Of a stretch of DNA of 64,000 nt, positions 22,868-32,003 are shown piece by piece. The stretch is from Herminiimonas arsenicoxydans (GTDB taxonomy: Bacteria; Pseudomonadota; Gammaproteobacteria; Burkholderiales; Burkholderiaceae_D): positions 186,001-250,000 of the forward strand of contig CU207211.1 in assembly GCA_000026125.1 (NCBI GenBank). The letters are read 5' to 3'. Positions within the stretch are counted from its first letter, which is position 1, and the number at the start of each line of letters is the position of its first letter. The position numbers and the translations under genes were made by a program. The notes under the pieces were generated by a model. That model saw only the letters and a program-made list of their open reading frames with translations. It searched no databases and had not been told where the DNA came from.

Positions 22868-23578
22868 ATGGATATGTTCTCAGCCGATTTCTTTTCAGCT
22901 CTTATGGCGATTATCGTCATCGATCTGGTTTTGGCGGGCGATAACGCGATAGTCATTGCACTGGTTGCGCGCAAATTGCCGCAGCACTTGCAGCGGATCA
23001 CCATTATCGGCGGGACCATAGGTGCGGTAGCGGTGCGGGTCACGATGACGCTGGCGATCGTGTGGTTGCTGAATGTTCCGGGATTGCTGCTGGTTGGTGG
23101 ATTGCTACTGGTCTGGATTGCCTATAAATTGCTGGCGCCTGTGCGGGAAGAAAAGAGTGCCGTGCATTTGTCGGGTTCGCGCATAGGGCTATGGGCCGCG
23201 ATTCGCACCATTATCGTGGCAGATGCAGTGATGGGGCTGGATAACGTGCTGGGTGTAGCCGGCGCAGCGCAAGGTGAGTTCATGCTGGTGATCGTGGGCT
23301 TGCTTATCAGCATTCCGATCATGATCGTTGGCAGTACGCTGATTCTGAAATGGGTGGAGCGCTATCCCGTGATCATTTATCTGGGTGCGGCAGTCCTGGC
23401 CTGGACAGCTGCCAAGATGATCGGGCAGGAACCGGTAATGAATGAATTTTTTGGACAGAATCCATTTTTCCTCTGGTTACTTTACGGCCTGCTGATAGGC
23501 GGGGTCGTACTAAGCGGTTTGCTTAGAAACGCGCCTTGGAAACCGACGCAGAGGGAGGGTACTCCAAAACATCCATGA
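22868..23578 (+). CDS. TerC-family integral membrane protein
   Basis: 236 residues with about seven hydrophobic helices. The TerC signatures are 'IVIDLVLAGDNAIVIALVAR' near the N-terminus and 'IIVADAVMGLDNVLGVAGAA' in the middle; the acidic residues in these helices are thought to bind metal. Family members (Alx/YoaE, YkoY, MeeF/MeeY type) are implicated in Mn2+ efflux or loading of exported proteins with metal. The Mn riboswitch upstream strongly supports a manganese role. The start at 22868 is chosen because GGAGG (22857-22861) is 6 bases before it; an ATG at 22862 is too close. A universal stress protein follows 49 bases downstream. Confidence 0.88.
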   Translation: MDMFSADFFSALMAIIVIDLVLAGDNAIVIALVARKLPQHLQRITIIGGTIGAVAVRVTMTLAIVWLLNVPGLLLVGGLLLVWIAYKLLAPVREEKSAVHLSGSRIGLWAAIRTIIVADAVMGLDNVLGVAGAAQGEFMLVIVGLLISIPIMIVGSTLILKWVERYPVIIYLGAAVLAWTAAKMIGQEPVMNEFFGQNPFFLWLLYGLLIGGVVLSGLLRNAPWKPTQREGTPKHP

Positions 23579-23627
23579 AGACCGTTCACATGAAGCATTA
23601 ACGTTTATACATTGCGAGGAGATCATC

Positions 23628-24131
23628 ATGCTAAACATTCTCATACCCGTTGACGGCTCACGGAATGCATTGCGAGCAGTGGAATACGTTATTCAATATC
23701 GTGCATTGCACAGCGAATTGATCAACGTGAACCTGACCAATGTCCAACCTCGCTTGTCGAGATATCTGACGCGTTTTGTACCATCCGGCAATGTTCGCCT
23801 CTTCCAGCAAGAGCGCGCCGAGAAGGCGCTGCAAAGCGCAGTGGATATGCTCTCCAGAGCAGGCGTAAAACATGAAGTGCACATAGACAAGGGTGATGCC
23901 GCAGAAGCGATTGTTGCCCGTGCCGAAAAAACGCACTCGCAAAAAATCGTCATGGGAACGACACGCAAAAATGCATTGGCGCGATTCTTCGAAGGTTCGG
24001 TTGTGAACAAGGTAATGGCTTTGACGGATTTGCCGGTCGAGGTCATTGCCAAGGAAAATGCGACCAGGCTGGAACGTTTCGGCATCCCGATAGGGGTGGG
24101 GCTGGCATTTCTGTGGCTTGCTGTTGAATAG
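23628..24131 (+). CDS. Universal stress protein (UspA family), atypical
   Basis: 167 residues. The Usp fold is recognised from 'NILIPVDGSRNALRAVEYV' at the start, 'DAAEAIVARAEKTHSQKIVMGTTRK' and 'VVNKVMALTDLPVEVI'. The usual ATP motif G-x2-G-x9-G-S/T is degenerate: GTTRKNALARFFEGS lacks the second glycine. ATP binding is therefore doubtful. The last ~20 residues ('FGIPIGVGLAFLWLAVE') are hydrophobic, unusual for a soluble Usp, and could dock on a membrane. A ribosome binding site (GCGAGGAG) precedes the ATG. It follows the terC gene and may be cotranscribed under the Mn riboswitch. Confidence 0.8.
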   Translation: MLNILIPVDGSRNALRAVEYVIQYRALHSELINVNLTNVQPRLSRYLTRFVPSGNVRLFQQERAEKALQSAVDMLSRAGVKHEVHIDKGDAAEAIVARAEKTHSQKIVMGTTRKNALARFFEGSVVNKVMALTDLPVEVIAKENATRLERFGIPIGVGLAFLWLAVE

Positions 24132-24189
24132 GTTTTCTTCGATGCGCTGATTGTGCTCCAAGGTGCAAGGCGATCAGCGTATTGAGGAG

Positions 24190-24249
24190 GAAGGTGCGAG
24201 CGGAGCGTTCGCACCTGAAGGATGGGTGTCATTGCCCATCCTTTATTTT
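24190..24249 (+). terminator. Tandem hairpins ending the terC-usp transcript
   Basis: First GGTGCGA / TCGCACC (about 24193-24215), then AAGGATGGG / CCCATCCTT (24218-24226 / 24235-24243) followed by TATTTTTG. Only the second has a usable T-rich tract. It sits between usp and the convergent glpK. Confidence 0.75.
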
Positions 24250-24279
24250 TGTACATTCAAACAATCAGATGAAAGCGTC

Positions 24280-25776
24280 CTATATGTTCCATGCTTGGGC
24301 GCGCTGTACGGCACGGTGCCAGGTGTACAAACGCTGCGCATGTTCATCGTCAGTCATGCGGGGCTCGAAGCGCCTCTCCATTTGCCACTGTGTGGCGATT
24401 TCTTCTTTCGATTCCCAGAATGCCACTGCCAGGCCGGCGAGATAGGCTGCGCCCAAAGCCGTGGTTTCGGTGACAACAGGGCGAATTACCGGTACGTTGA
24501 GCATATCTGCCTGAAACTGCATCAATAAATCATTGCGTGCCGCACCGCCATCGACGCGCAACTCCTGCAATAAAATCTGTGCATCTTTTTGCATTGCCTC
24601 CAGTACATCAACGGTTTGATACGCGATACTTTCCAGTGCGGCGCGGGCAATGTGCGCCTTGTTGCTGCCGCGTGTCATGCCGACGATGGTACCGCGCGCG
24701 TACGGATCCCAATAGGGCGCGCCGAGGCCGCTAAAGGCCGGAATGAACACCACGCCGCCGTTATCCGGGACGCTGGTCGCCAGCGCTTCCACATCCGATG
24801 AATGCTGAATGATGCCCAGACCATCGCGCAGCCATTGAATAATGGCGCCGGCCATGAAAACACTGCCTTCCAGCATGTAATCGGTGCGGGCATCCACGTC
24901 ATTGCCCAGGGTCCAGCCTATGGTTGTCAGCAGATTGTTGTGCGATGCGATCGCCTGCGTGCCGGTATTGAGCAGCATGAAGCAGCCGGTGCCATAGGTG
25001 TTTTTTGCCATGCCCGGACGGTGGCAGGCCTGGCCGAAAGTCGCTGCCTGCTGATCGCCTGCAATGCCCGCAATGGGAATGGATTGCCCGAACAGGGAGG
25101 TATATGTCTGCCCGACGATACCGCTGCTGGGAACGATAGCCGGTAAAAGAGAGTGCGGAATATCCAGCAGGGCGAGCAACTCATCATCCCATTGTTTCGT
25201 GTGGATATTGAAAAGCAGCGTACGTGAAGCATTGCTGGTATCGGTAACGTGATTGCCGGACAGCTTGAAAATCAGCCAGCTATCGATGGTGCCGAAGGCG
25301 AGTTCGCCGCGCTCTGCACGCACGCGTGCGCCTGGTGTGTGATCGAGCAGCCATTTCAGTTTAGTGCCGGAAAAATACGAATCCAGTACCAGTCCGGTTT
25401 TCTGCTGAAATAATGGCGCCTTGCCATCAGCGCGTAATTGATCGCATAGCGCCGCCGTACGCCGATCTTGCCAGACGATGGCGTGCGCAATCGGTTCGCC
25501 GGTCTGGCGATCCCAGAGTACGGTGGTTTCGCGTTGATTGGTAATGCCGATAGCCGCGATATCGGCGGCGCTGAGGTGCTGTTCTTTCAATACCTGTTGT
25601 GCGACGGCGAGCTGACTGTGCCAGATGGCATTGGCATCGTGTTCGACCCAGCCCGGTGCGGGAAATATCTGTGGATATTCCTGTTGCGTCATACCGTGAA
25701 TCTGTCCCGCATGATTGAACAGGATGGCACGCGAACTGGTCGTACCCTGATCGATCGCGAGTATGTATTTTTTCAT
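24280..25776 (-). CDS. glpK: Glycerol kinase GlpK
   Basis: 498 residues from the ATG at 25776 ([20 protein letters not shown]...), matching the family length of about 500. FGGY-kinase features include the N-terminal ATP-phosphate motif 'DQGTTSSRA', '[14 protein letters not shown]', the glycerol-site '[13 protein letters not shown]', '[11 protein letters not shown]' and the C-terminal '[22 protein letters not shown]'. It phosphorylates glycerol to sn-glycerol 3-phosphate. The usual partners glpF, glpD and glpR are absent. Instead it lies 19 bases downstream of an SMP-30 lactonase gene on the same strand, an unusual pairing. Confidence 0.96.
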   Translation of the reverse strand: MKKYILAIDQGTTSSRAILFNHAGQIHGMTQQEYPQIFPAPGWVEHDANAIWHSQLAVAQQVLKEQHLSAADIAAIGITNQRETTVLWDRQTGEPIAHAIVWQDRRTAALCDQLRADGKAPLFQQKTGLVLDSYFSGTKLKWLLDHTPGARVRAERGELAFGTIDSWLIFKLSGNHVTDTSNASRTLLFNIHTKQWDDELLALLDIPHSLLPAIVPSSGIVGQTYTSLFGQSIPIAGIAGDQQAATFGQACHRPGMAKNTYGTGCFMLLNTGTQAIASHNNLLTTIGWTLGNDVDARTDYMLEGSVFMAGAIIQWLRDGLGIIQHSSDVEALATSVPDNGGVVFIPAFSGLGAPYWDPYARGTIVGMTRGSNKAHIARAALESIAYQTVDVLEAMQKDAQILLQELRVDGGAARNDLLMQFQADMLNVPVIRPVVTETTALGAAYLAGLAVAFWESKEEIATQWQMERRFEPRMTDDEHAQRLYTWHRAVQRAQAWNI

Positions 25777-25795
25777 GCCGGATCGGGCGAGAGGA

Positions 25796-26686
25796 TCAGT
25801 TGAGATACGCATGTTCGACCAGCCCGGCCACATCAATGCGCAGGCTCAACACGCAACCAGAGAGAGGAAATTGTTTCAGTTCGGCGGCAGGGCGATTCTT
25901 GCTGACGGTCGTGATGTACAGGGTGCGCAAATCGTCGCCGCCGAAAGCGAGCATGGTCGGGCAGCGCACCGGCAATGGGATTTCACGCAAGACCTCGCCG
26001 TCAGGCGACAGGCGCAGGATTTTTCCGCCTTCATACATGGCACACCAGTAGGCGCCTTCGCTATCGACGGCCGCGCCATCAGGACGGCCGCCGTAGTTGT
26101 TCAATTTATCGGTGGAAAATTGTTTCAGCAGGCGCGTACCTGAGATGGCGCCGGTAGCAACATCGTATTCGTAGGCGCTGATGCGGTGCGAGGTGGTATC
26201 GGCGTGGTACAGCGTTTTGTTATCCGGGCTGAAGGCAACGCCGTTAGATACGGTCGCGCGTTTGCCGCTATCGCGTATGAGGCCGCGTTCGATGCAGTAC
26301 AGCGCTGCATGCGGATGGTCGCGCGGTTCGTAAATGCTGCCTACCCAGAGCCGGCCTGCGGCATCGCAGCGGCCGTCGTTGAAGCGCGTGCTTGCAGGAT
26401 CGTAAGGTGCCGCAGCGATAGTTGTCAGCTGGCCGTTATCGGTATCGAGCAGCGCCAGGCCGGAACGCAGTGCGACGATCAAACCACCGCTTGCATTGAT
26501 TGCAATGCAGCCGGGTTCGGACGGCATGGTCCATACATGGTGTGCGCCATGTGCCGGATGGAAGCGATGTATGGCGCAGCCGTCGATATCTATCCAGTAC
26601 AGTGCTGCCTGCTGCGCATGCCAGAGCGGACATTCGCCCAGCTGCATGCGTGTTGGCAGAATGGCTTGTATGTTTTCCATCGACAT
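25796..26686 (-). CDS. SMP-30/gluconolactonase-family sugar lactonase
   Basis: About 296 residues from the ATG at 26686 ([10 protein letters not shown]); an upstream in-frame start would add 19 residues of no family resemblance. A six-bladed propeller is indicated by '[19 protein letters not shown]', '[19 protein letters not shown]', '[17 protein letters not shown]' and '[19 protein letters not shown]'. Glu, Asn and Asp ligands for the catalytic divalent metal can be placed in these segments. Family members open sugar-acid lactones. It is followed by glpK and is divergent, across 78 bases, from a beta-hydroxyacid dehydrogenase. The set suggests sugar-acid catabolism, but the substrate is unknown. 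Confidence 0.9.
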   Translation of the reverse strand: MSMENIQAILPTRMQLGECPLWHAQQAALYWIDIDGCAIHRFHPAHGAHHVWTMPSEPGCIAINASGGLIVALRSGLALLDTDNGQLTTIAAAPYDPASTRFNDGRCDAAGRLWVGSIYEPRDHPHAALYCIERGLIRDSGKRATVSNGVAFSPDNKTLYHADTTSHRISAYEYDVATGAISGTRLLKQFSTDKLNNYGGRPDGAAVDSEGAYWCAMYEGGKILRLSPDGEVLREIPLPVRCPTMLAFGGDDLRTLYITTVSKNRPAAELKQFPLSGCVLSLRIDVAGLVEHAYLN

Positions 26687-26764
26687 GGCGGTTGCTTTTT
26701 GTGGGGAGAATGCGCCATTATGCAGTGAAAATATTGAGCGCAACCAAGTTAGAGGGAGTTTGAA

Positions 26765-27679
26765 TTGAAGCAGCCAGTAGCGAAACCTGCGATTGCCTTT
26801 CTGGGCATAGGCCTGATGGGCAAACCGATGGCGACCCGATTATTGCAGGCGGGTTATGAGGTCACCGTATGGAACCGTACGCGCAGCAAGGCGGATGAGT
26901 TGGCACCGCTGGGCGCGAAAGTCGCAGAACAGGCGGCAGCCGCCGTGCGCGCAGCCGATATCGTCATCACGATGCTGGAGGCCGGGCCTATCGTGGCGCA
27001 GGTGATCGCTGCCGCATTGCCAGGCTTGCAGCGCGCTGCCCTGGTAGTGGACATGAGTTCGACCCGTCAATCGGAGGCGCAGGAAGCGCATACGCTGTTG
27101 GCTGCGCATGGGGTACGCTTTATCGATGCCCCGGTGTCCGGTGGCGTAGTGGGTGCACAGGCCGGTTCTCTGGCAATCATGGCCGGCGGCAGCGCCGATG
27201 ACTTTGCAGAGGCCGAGGCGGTGCTGGCGACGATGGGAAGGCCGACGCTGGTTGGCCCGGCCGGCTGCGGCCAGATTGCCAAGTTGTGCAATCAGTTGAT
27301 CGTGGGCGGCACGCTGAATATCGTGGCCGAAGCCTTGCTGCTGGCACAGGCCGGCGGCGCTGATCCGACGGCCGTGCGCGCGGCGATACGCGGCGGTTTT
27401 GCGGAAAGCCGGATACTGGAAGTGCATGGACAGCGCATGCTGGAGCGCAACTTCATGCCGGGCGGCCAGGTCAAGAGTCAGTTCAAGGATCTGGAGAATG
27501 TGCTGATCGCTGCCGCCAACGCCGGTTTGCGTTTGCCGGTAACGGAATTGGTGACGGAAAATTATCACAGCGTATTGCAGCGCTCGCCGCAGGCCGATCA
27601 ATCGGCAGTGTTGCTGGCGCTGGAAAACATCAATCCCGGTCAGCGTCTGGGCGACCTTGCCGATCAGTTGCCAGGCTGA
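26765..27679 (+). CDS. NAD(P)-dependent beta-hydroxyacid dehydrogenase (GarR/GlxR or MmsB type)
   Basis: 304 residues. The Rossmann signature 'IAFLGIGLMGKPMATRLL' is at about residues 10-27. The substrate motif 'FIDAPVSGGVVGAQAGSLAIMAGG' and the catalytic-lysine segment 'GQIAKLCNQLIVGG' follow. These assign it to the tartronate semialdehyde reductase / 3-hydroxyisobutyrate dehydrogenase family. Translation appears to start at TTG (26765) behind GAGGGAG. It is divergent from the SMP-30 lactonase, consistent with a sugar-acid or glyoxylate pathway, but the substrate cannot be read from sequence. Confidence 0.9.
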   Translation: MKQPVAKPAIAFLGIGLMGKPMATRLLQAGYEVTVWNRTRSKADELAPLGAKVAEQAAAAVRAADIVITMLEAGPIVAQVIAAALPGLQRAALVVDMSSTRQSEAQEAHTLLAAHGVRFIDAPVSGGVVGAQAGSLAIMAGGSADDFAEAEAVLATMGRPTLVGPAGCGQIAKLCNQLIVGGTLNIVAEALLLAQAGGADPTAVRAAIRGGFAESRILEVHGQRMLERNFMPGGQVKSQFKDLENVLIAAANAGLRLPVTELVTENYHSVLQRSPQADQSAVLLALENINPGQRLGDLADQLPG

Positions 27680-27801
27680 TCCTGGAATGCGGCGCAAGAC
27701 AGCGCGATCCATCGTCGATTGCAGTGCGCGCTTCCGGTGCTTTTTTATGCGGGCAAAAATGATTTGCCTCGCACTTTCCATCCTTCCCACTTTCTTGCGT
27801 G

Positions 27802-29583
27802 ATGCCTAAAGAATCCATCAACTGGCGCGCCGTATGGCGCTTGATTCAACCTTATTGGGTGTCGGAAGAAAAATGGCGCGCGCGCGGATTGCTGCTGACC
27901 ATCGTCGCGCTGGCATTGGGCATGGTTTATCTCGAGGTCTTGTTCAATACCTGGAATCGCGAGTTTTATAACGCGCTGGAAACCAAGAATTACAAGGTGT
28001 TTACCGAGCAGCTGTGGCGCTTCAGCTATCTTGCCTTCATCTTCATTGCGGTTGCAATTTACCGTATCTATCTGACTCAATCGCTGCAGATGCGCTGGCG
28101 CATGTGGCTGACAAAACAATATATGGCGCGCTGGCTGACGCATCAGGCTTACTACCGGATAGAGCAAACTCATACGGCCGACAATCCCGATCAACGTATT
28201 GCAGAAGATCTGAATTTTCTCACCAGTGGCTCGCTGTCCCTATCGCTGGGCCTGCTGTCCAGCGTGGTCACGCTGGTATCTTTCATCGGTATTTTATGGT
28301 CGGTCAGCGGGCCGATTTCATTCATGCTGGGCACGCAGGAAATGACGGTGCCAGGTTACATGGTGTGGTTTGCGATTGCCTACGCCGGTATCGGTTCGCT
28401 CGTTGTGGGCTGGGTCGGTTGGCCGCTGATAGGCAAGAATTTTTATCAGCAACGCTTTGAAGCGGATTTTCGTTTCGGCCTGATACGCGTGCGAGAGAAT
28501 GCCGAGGCCGTCGCACTGTATCGCGGCGAAGCGGAAGAGAGTGTGCAACTGCAAGGCCGCTTTCAGCGCATACGCGATAATTGGTGGGGCATCATGCGCA
28601 CGACCAAGAGCTTGAATCTGGTGTCCACGTTTTACTCGCAATTCGCCAATATCTTTCCTTTCCTGATGGCGGCGCCGCGATATTTTTCCGGTGCCATCAC
28701 GCTTGGCGGTTTGATGCAGATCAGTTCCGCATTCGGTCAGGTGCAGGGCGCCCTGTCGTGGTTTATTTCGGCTTTCAGCGATCTGGCCGCATGGAAGGCC
28801 AGCGTCAATCGTCTGGCGGGATTTCATGCGGCAGTCGAGACGGCGCATGCCGATGCTGGTGGCGTGACGGTCACGGTCAATAATGTCGGCGCGATCCTGA
28901 TCGAGAATCTCAAACTGGATTTGCCGGATGGGCAGCCATTGACGTCGTCGCTATCGGCCGATATTCAGCGTGGACAGCGGATTTTGATTGCCGGCCCTTC
29001 CGGTTGCGGAAAATCGACCTTGATCCGGGCAATTGCCGGTATCTGGCTTTACGGCAATGGCGGGATCGAGATTCCACATCAGTGGAAATTGCTGTTCCTG
29101 CCGCAAAAAAGTTATTTGCCGATCACCACATTGCGTGCTGCCGTCGCCTATCCTGCCAGCGAAAGCAGCTATACAGATCTGGCGATTCAGTATTACTTCG
29201 ATCTGTGCCGGCTGCCGCATTTGAAACAGCAGCTCGATCAGGTCGATAACTGGAGTCAGCGCCTGTCGCCGGGCGAGCAGCAGCGAGTCGCCTTTGTGCG
29301 GGCATTGCTGACGCGCCCGGATGCCTTGTTCATGGATGAGGCGAGTAGTGCGCTCGATACGGAAACGGAAGAGCTGATGTATCAATTGATACTGCAGGAA
29401 CTGCCGGAAGCTGCGATGATCAGTGTTGCGCATCGTGAGAGCGTGGCCAGCCATCATGATATTCGCTGGCAGTTTGTTGCAGGCGAAACTGCCGCAGGCA
29501 ATCACGAAGAGACACAGCGCACCCTGTACACCATCCAGTTTGGAAAGCCGGCTAAAACGTCGCGTTCGCGAGAGCGCGGGTAA
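27802..29583 (+). CDS. SbmA/BacA-like ABC transporter, fused permease and ATPase
   Basis: 593 residues. The N-terminal membrane domain (about 1-350, several helices) is of the ABC_membrane_2 type shared with SbmA, BacA and YddA: 'FNTWNREFYNALETKNY', 'WRMWLTKQYMARWL', 'NPDQRIAEDLNFLTSGSLSLSLGLLSSV'. The C-terminal ATPase has Walker A 'GPSGCGKST', signature 'LSPGEQQR' and Walker B 'ALFMDEASSALD'. Relatives move peptides, B12 or antimicrobial peptides across the inner membrane; the substrate here is unknown. Start at the ATG at 27802 (a GTG just before it is possible); no clear ribosome binding site. A lipoprotein gene follows within 40 bases. Confidence 0.9.
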   Translation: MPKESINWRAVWRLIQPYWVSEEKWRARGLLLTIVALALGMVYLEVLFNTWNREFYNALETKNYKVFTEQLWRFSYLAFIFIAVAIYRIYLTQSLQMRWRMWLTKQYMARWLTHQAYYRIEQTHTADNPDQRIAEDLNFLTSGSLSLSLGLLSSVVTLVSFIGILWSVSGPISFMLGTQEMTVPGYMVWFAIAYAGIGSLVVGWVGWPLIGKNFYQQRFEADFRFGLIRVRENAEAVALYRGEAEESVQLQGRFQRIRDNWWGIMRTTKSLNLVSTFYSQFANIFPFLMAAPRYFSGAITLGGLMQISSAFGQVQGALSWFISAFSDLAAWKASVNRLAGFHAAVETAHADAGGVTVTVNNVGAILIENLKLDLPDGQPLTSSLSADIQRGQRILIAGPSGCGKSTLIRAIAGIWLYGNGGIEIPHQWKLLFLPQKSYLPITTLRAAVAYPASESSYTDLAIQYYFDLCRLPHLKQQLDQVDNWSQRLSPGEQQRVAFVRALLTRPDALFMDEASSALDTETEELMYQLILQELPEAAMISVAHRESVASHHDIRWQFVAGETAAGNHEETQRTLYTIQFGKPAKTSRSRERG

Positions 29584-29618
29584 TAGCGTTGCACATTGCA
29601 TTACTACTTTTACAAAAC

Positions 29619-30377
29619 ATGAAATTCATCTTCGTTTCCATTGCACTACTGCTGTTTCTTGCCGGTTGTGCACAAGTGCGACAGCCTGCGGGAGCCAGGC
29701 AGGGCGAAACCATTGCCGACATCCGGATCGCACCGTTTTCCGAAAGTGCATTGGGCGGTTTGCCGAATCGCTGGGAACCGATGATTATTCATCGGAACAA
29801 AAAGAATACGCACTATGCACTGGTAGCGGAGCATGGGCGGCACGTATTGCATGCGCGGGCAGTCAGTGCATCGTCGGGATTGATGCAAAAAGTAAATATC
29901 GACCCCATGCAAAAGCCGCAGATCAGCTGGCGCTGGCGTATCAGCGGTCTGGTCGAGACTGCCGATAATTTCGATCGTGCGCTGGAGGACTCGCCGGCGC
30001 GGATTATCCTGGGATTCGACGGCAACAAGGATGAGCTGCCATTTACCGATCAAATCATGTTCGAGACGGCACGCATGGTGACAGGACGGGAGCTTCCATA
30101 TGCGACGCTGATGTACATCTGGGGGCGCAGAGCGCCGGTCGATACGGTCATCCCCAACACGCGCAGCAATCGCATCAAGATGATTGTGGCAGCCAGCGGT
30201 GAAGATGGTGTGGGCGAATGGCAGGCAATTGCGCGCGATATCGTTGCAGACTATGAACGTGCATTCGGTGAAAAGCCGGGCCGGCTGATCGGTGTCGGCG
30301 TACTGACTGACACGGATAATACGGGTGAAACAGTGGAAGCCTGGTATGGCGATATTCGTCTGAAACAGCAGCAATAG
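29619..30377 (+). CDS. DUF3047 family lipoprotein
   Basis: 252 residues from the ATG at 29619, which opens a lipoprotein signal with lipobox LAGC. The body matches the DUF3047 type: 'LPNRWEPMIIHRNKKNTHYALV', 'ISWRWRISGLVETADNFDRALEDSPARIILGFDG', 'YATLMYIWG', 'GVGVLTDTDNTGETVEAWYGDI'. No catalytic role is known. An upstream in-frame ATG would put polar residues before the signal. It lies 35 bases after the ABC exporter and is probably in its operon, so it may assist export at the envelope; that link is inference. Confidence 0.82.
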   Translation: MKFIFVSIALLLFLAGCAQVRQPAGARQGETIADIRIAPFSESALGGLPNRWEPMIIHRNKKNTHYALVAEHGRHVLHARAVSASSGLMQKVNIDPMQKPQISWRWRISGLVETADNFDRALEDSPARIILGFDGNKDELPFTDQIMFETARMVTGRELPYATLMYIWGRRAPVDTVIPNTRSNRIKMIVAASGEDGVGEWQAIARDIVADYERAFGEKPGRLIGVGVLTDTDNTGETVEAWYGDIRLKQQQ

Positions 30378-30476
30378 AAATTGCCGGGCATGGCGCTTGC
30401 GATTCTCGCTTAGCAGTTTTTTGCTGCATTGTTTCTTGCCGCATCATGCCTGTATGACGCAGCAAAATTTCATGTC

Positions 30477-31670
30477 TTAACGCTGTTTCAAAAACGCTTC
30501 CGCCAGTCGCACCCAGTAAGTCGCACCTATCGGCAGCAAGTCATCGTTGAAGTCGTAGCTGGGATTGTGCAGATTGCACGGTCCCAAGCCATGCCCGGCG
30601 ACGCGATGATCACCTTCGCCATTACCGATGAAAACATAGCAGCCGGGTTTGTCCTGCAGCATGAAGGCGAAATCCTCTGCCCCCATGGTCGGTTCGACCT
30701 GCGCATTGACGTGTTCGGCGCCAACAATTCCCTGCAGAATATCGACCGCAAATGCGGTTTCCTTCGCGTGATTGATCAGCGGTGGATAGTTGCGTTTGAA
30801 ATGAAATTCGACCGTCGCATCGAAGGCTTGCGCAGTATGTTCGGCAATTGCGCGCATCCGGTTTTCAATCAGGTCCAGCACTTTCAGATCGAAGGTGCGT
30901 ACGGTACCGATCAGGCGTGCATTGTCGGGGATGACATTGGTGGTACTGCCGGCATGAATTTGTGTAATCGACAGGGCGGCGGCATCGATAGGACTCTTGT
31001 TGCGGGTGATGATGGTTTGCCAGCTTTGTGCAATCTGCACCGCCACCATGATCGGGTCTATGCCTTTGTGCGGTTGCGCAGCATGCGCACCCTTGCCGCT
31101 TACGATCACTTCAAACTCATTGCTCGACGCCATCATCGGCCCCGCTGTGACGCCGAATTCACCGACTGGAATGCCGGGCCAGTTATGCATGCCGAATACT
31201 GCCTGCATCGGGCATTGCGTAAACAAGCCATCGTCCATCATGCGTTTTGCACCGCCGCCGCCTTCTTCTGCCGGTTGAAATATCAGGTACACGGTGCCGT
31301 CGAAGTTCTTGTGCTGCGACAGATAATGCGCTGCCCCCAACAGCATGGCTGTGTGGCCATCGTGGCCGCATGCGTGCATCTTGCCGGCATTTCTGGAGGT
31401 GTGAGGAAAGGTATTGATTTCCTGTATGGGGAGTGCATCCATGTCGGCGCGCAAGCCGATTGCACGATCACTGTTGCCGTTCCTGATGATGCCGACCACG
31501 CCGGTGACGCCCATGCCGCGTAAAACAGGGATGCCCCATTCGGTCAGTTTTCCGGCGACGAATTCTGCGGTCTCGCGCTCTTCAAAACACAGTTCAGGGT
31601 TGGCATGAATCGCGCGGCGTATGGCTTGCAATTCATGATGAAATTCGATGATAGGGTCGATCAACTGCAT
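30477..31670 (-). CDS. M20-family amidohydrolase (hippurate hydrolase/aminoacylase type)
   Basis: 397 residues from the ATG at 31670, which has GGAGAT just upstream. The di-metal peptidase motifs are 'GLRADMDALPIQE', 'MHACGHDGHTAMLLGAA' and 'FQPAEEGGGGAKRMMDDG' with the catalytic Glu. The 'VNAQVEPTMGAEDFAFML' stretch supplies the last metal ligand region. Family members cleave N-acyl amino acids such as hippurate or acetylated amino acids. It stands alone, convergent with the DUF3047 gene and divergent from fadD. Confidence 0.92.
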   Translation of the reverse strand: MQLIDPIIEFHHELQAIRRAIHANPELCFEERETAEFVAGKLTEWGIPVLRGMGVTGVVGIIRNGNSDRAIGLRADMDALPIQEINTFPHTSRNAGKMHACGHDGHTAMLLGAAHYLSQHKNFDGTVYLIFQPAEEGGGGAKRMMDDGLFTQCPMQAVFGMHNWPGIPVGEFGVTAGPMMASSNEFEVIVSGKGAHAAQPHKGIDPIMVAVQIAQSWQTIITRNKSPIDAAALSITQIHAGSTTNVIPDNARLIGTVRTFDLKVLDLIENRMRAIAEHTAQAFDATVEFHFKRNYPPLINHAKETAFAVDILQGIVGAEHVNAQVEPTMGAEDFAFMLQDKPGCYVFIGNGEGDHRVAGHGLGPCNLHNPSYDFNDDLLPIGATYWVRLAEAFLKQR

Positions 31671-32003
31671 GGTATCTCCACATGGTGGCGGTGTAATACA
31701 CGGCATTTTTTACTGCGCGATGACACATCGTAGCGTTCTATATTACGCCAACTCAAACGGTTCATGTTGGCGGCATGCTGCATATGATTTCCCATGAAAA
31801 GCGTAGCCTGTGGACGCAGACATTGGCGTGGCGCCAGTCGTGGATGTTGTCTTTGCATGACCTGGTTTTGGTTGCGCGCCGGGTTTGCATTCGTCGTCCA
31901 GCCGTGACATGATTGTTTTATGCGTGTGCTGGCGCTGCAAAATCCTTGCCGGCTATTGGGGCAGACAAGACCAACTCGAATAACAAAACAGACAGAGGTG
32001 GAG
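31671..32003. other. Intergenic region between the M20 gene and fadD
   Basis: 333 bases between divergent genes. A weak promoter for fadD can be drawn: TTGCAT (31885-31890), 17 bases, CATGAT (31908-31913). An in-frame ATG at 31920 gives no recognisable protein before the true fadD start. I see nothing else of note. Confidence 0.35.
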
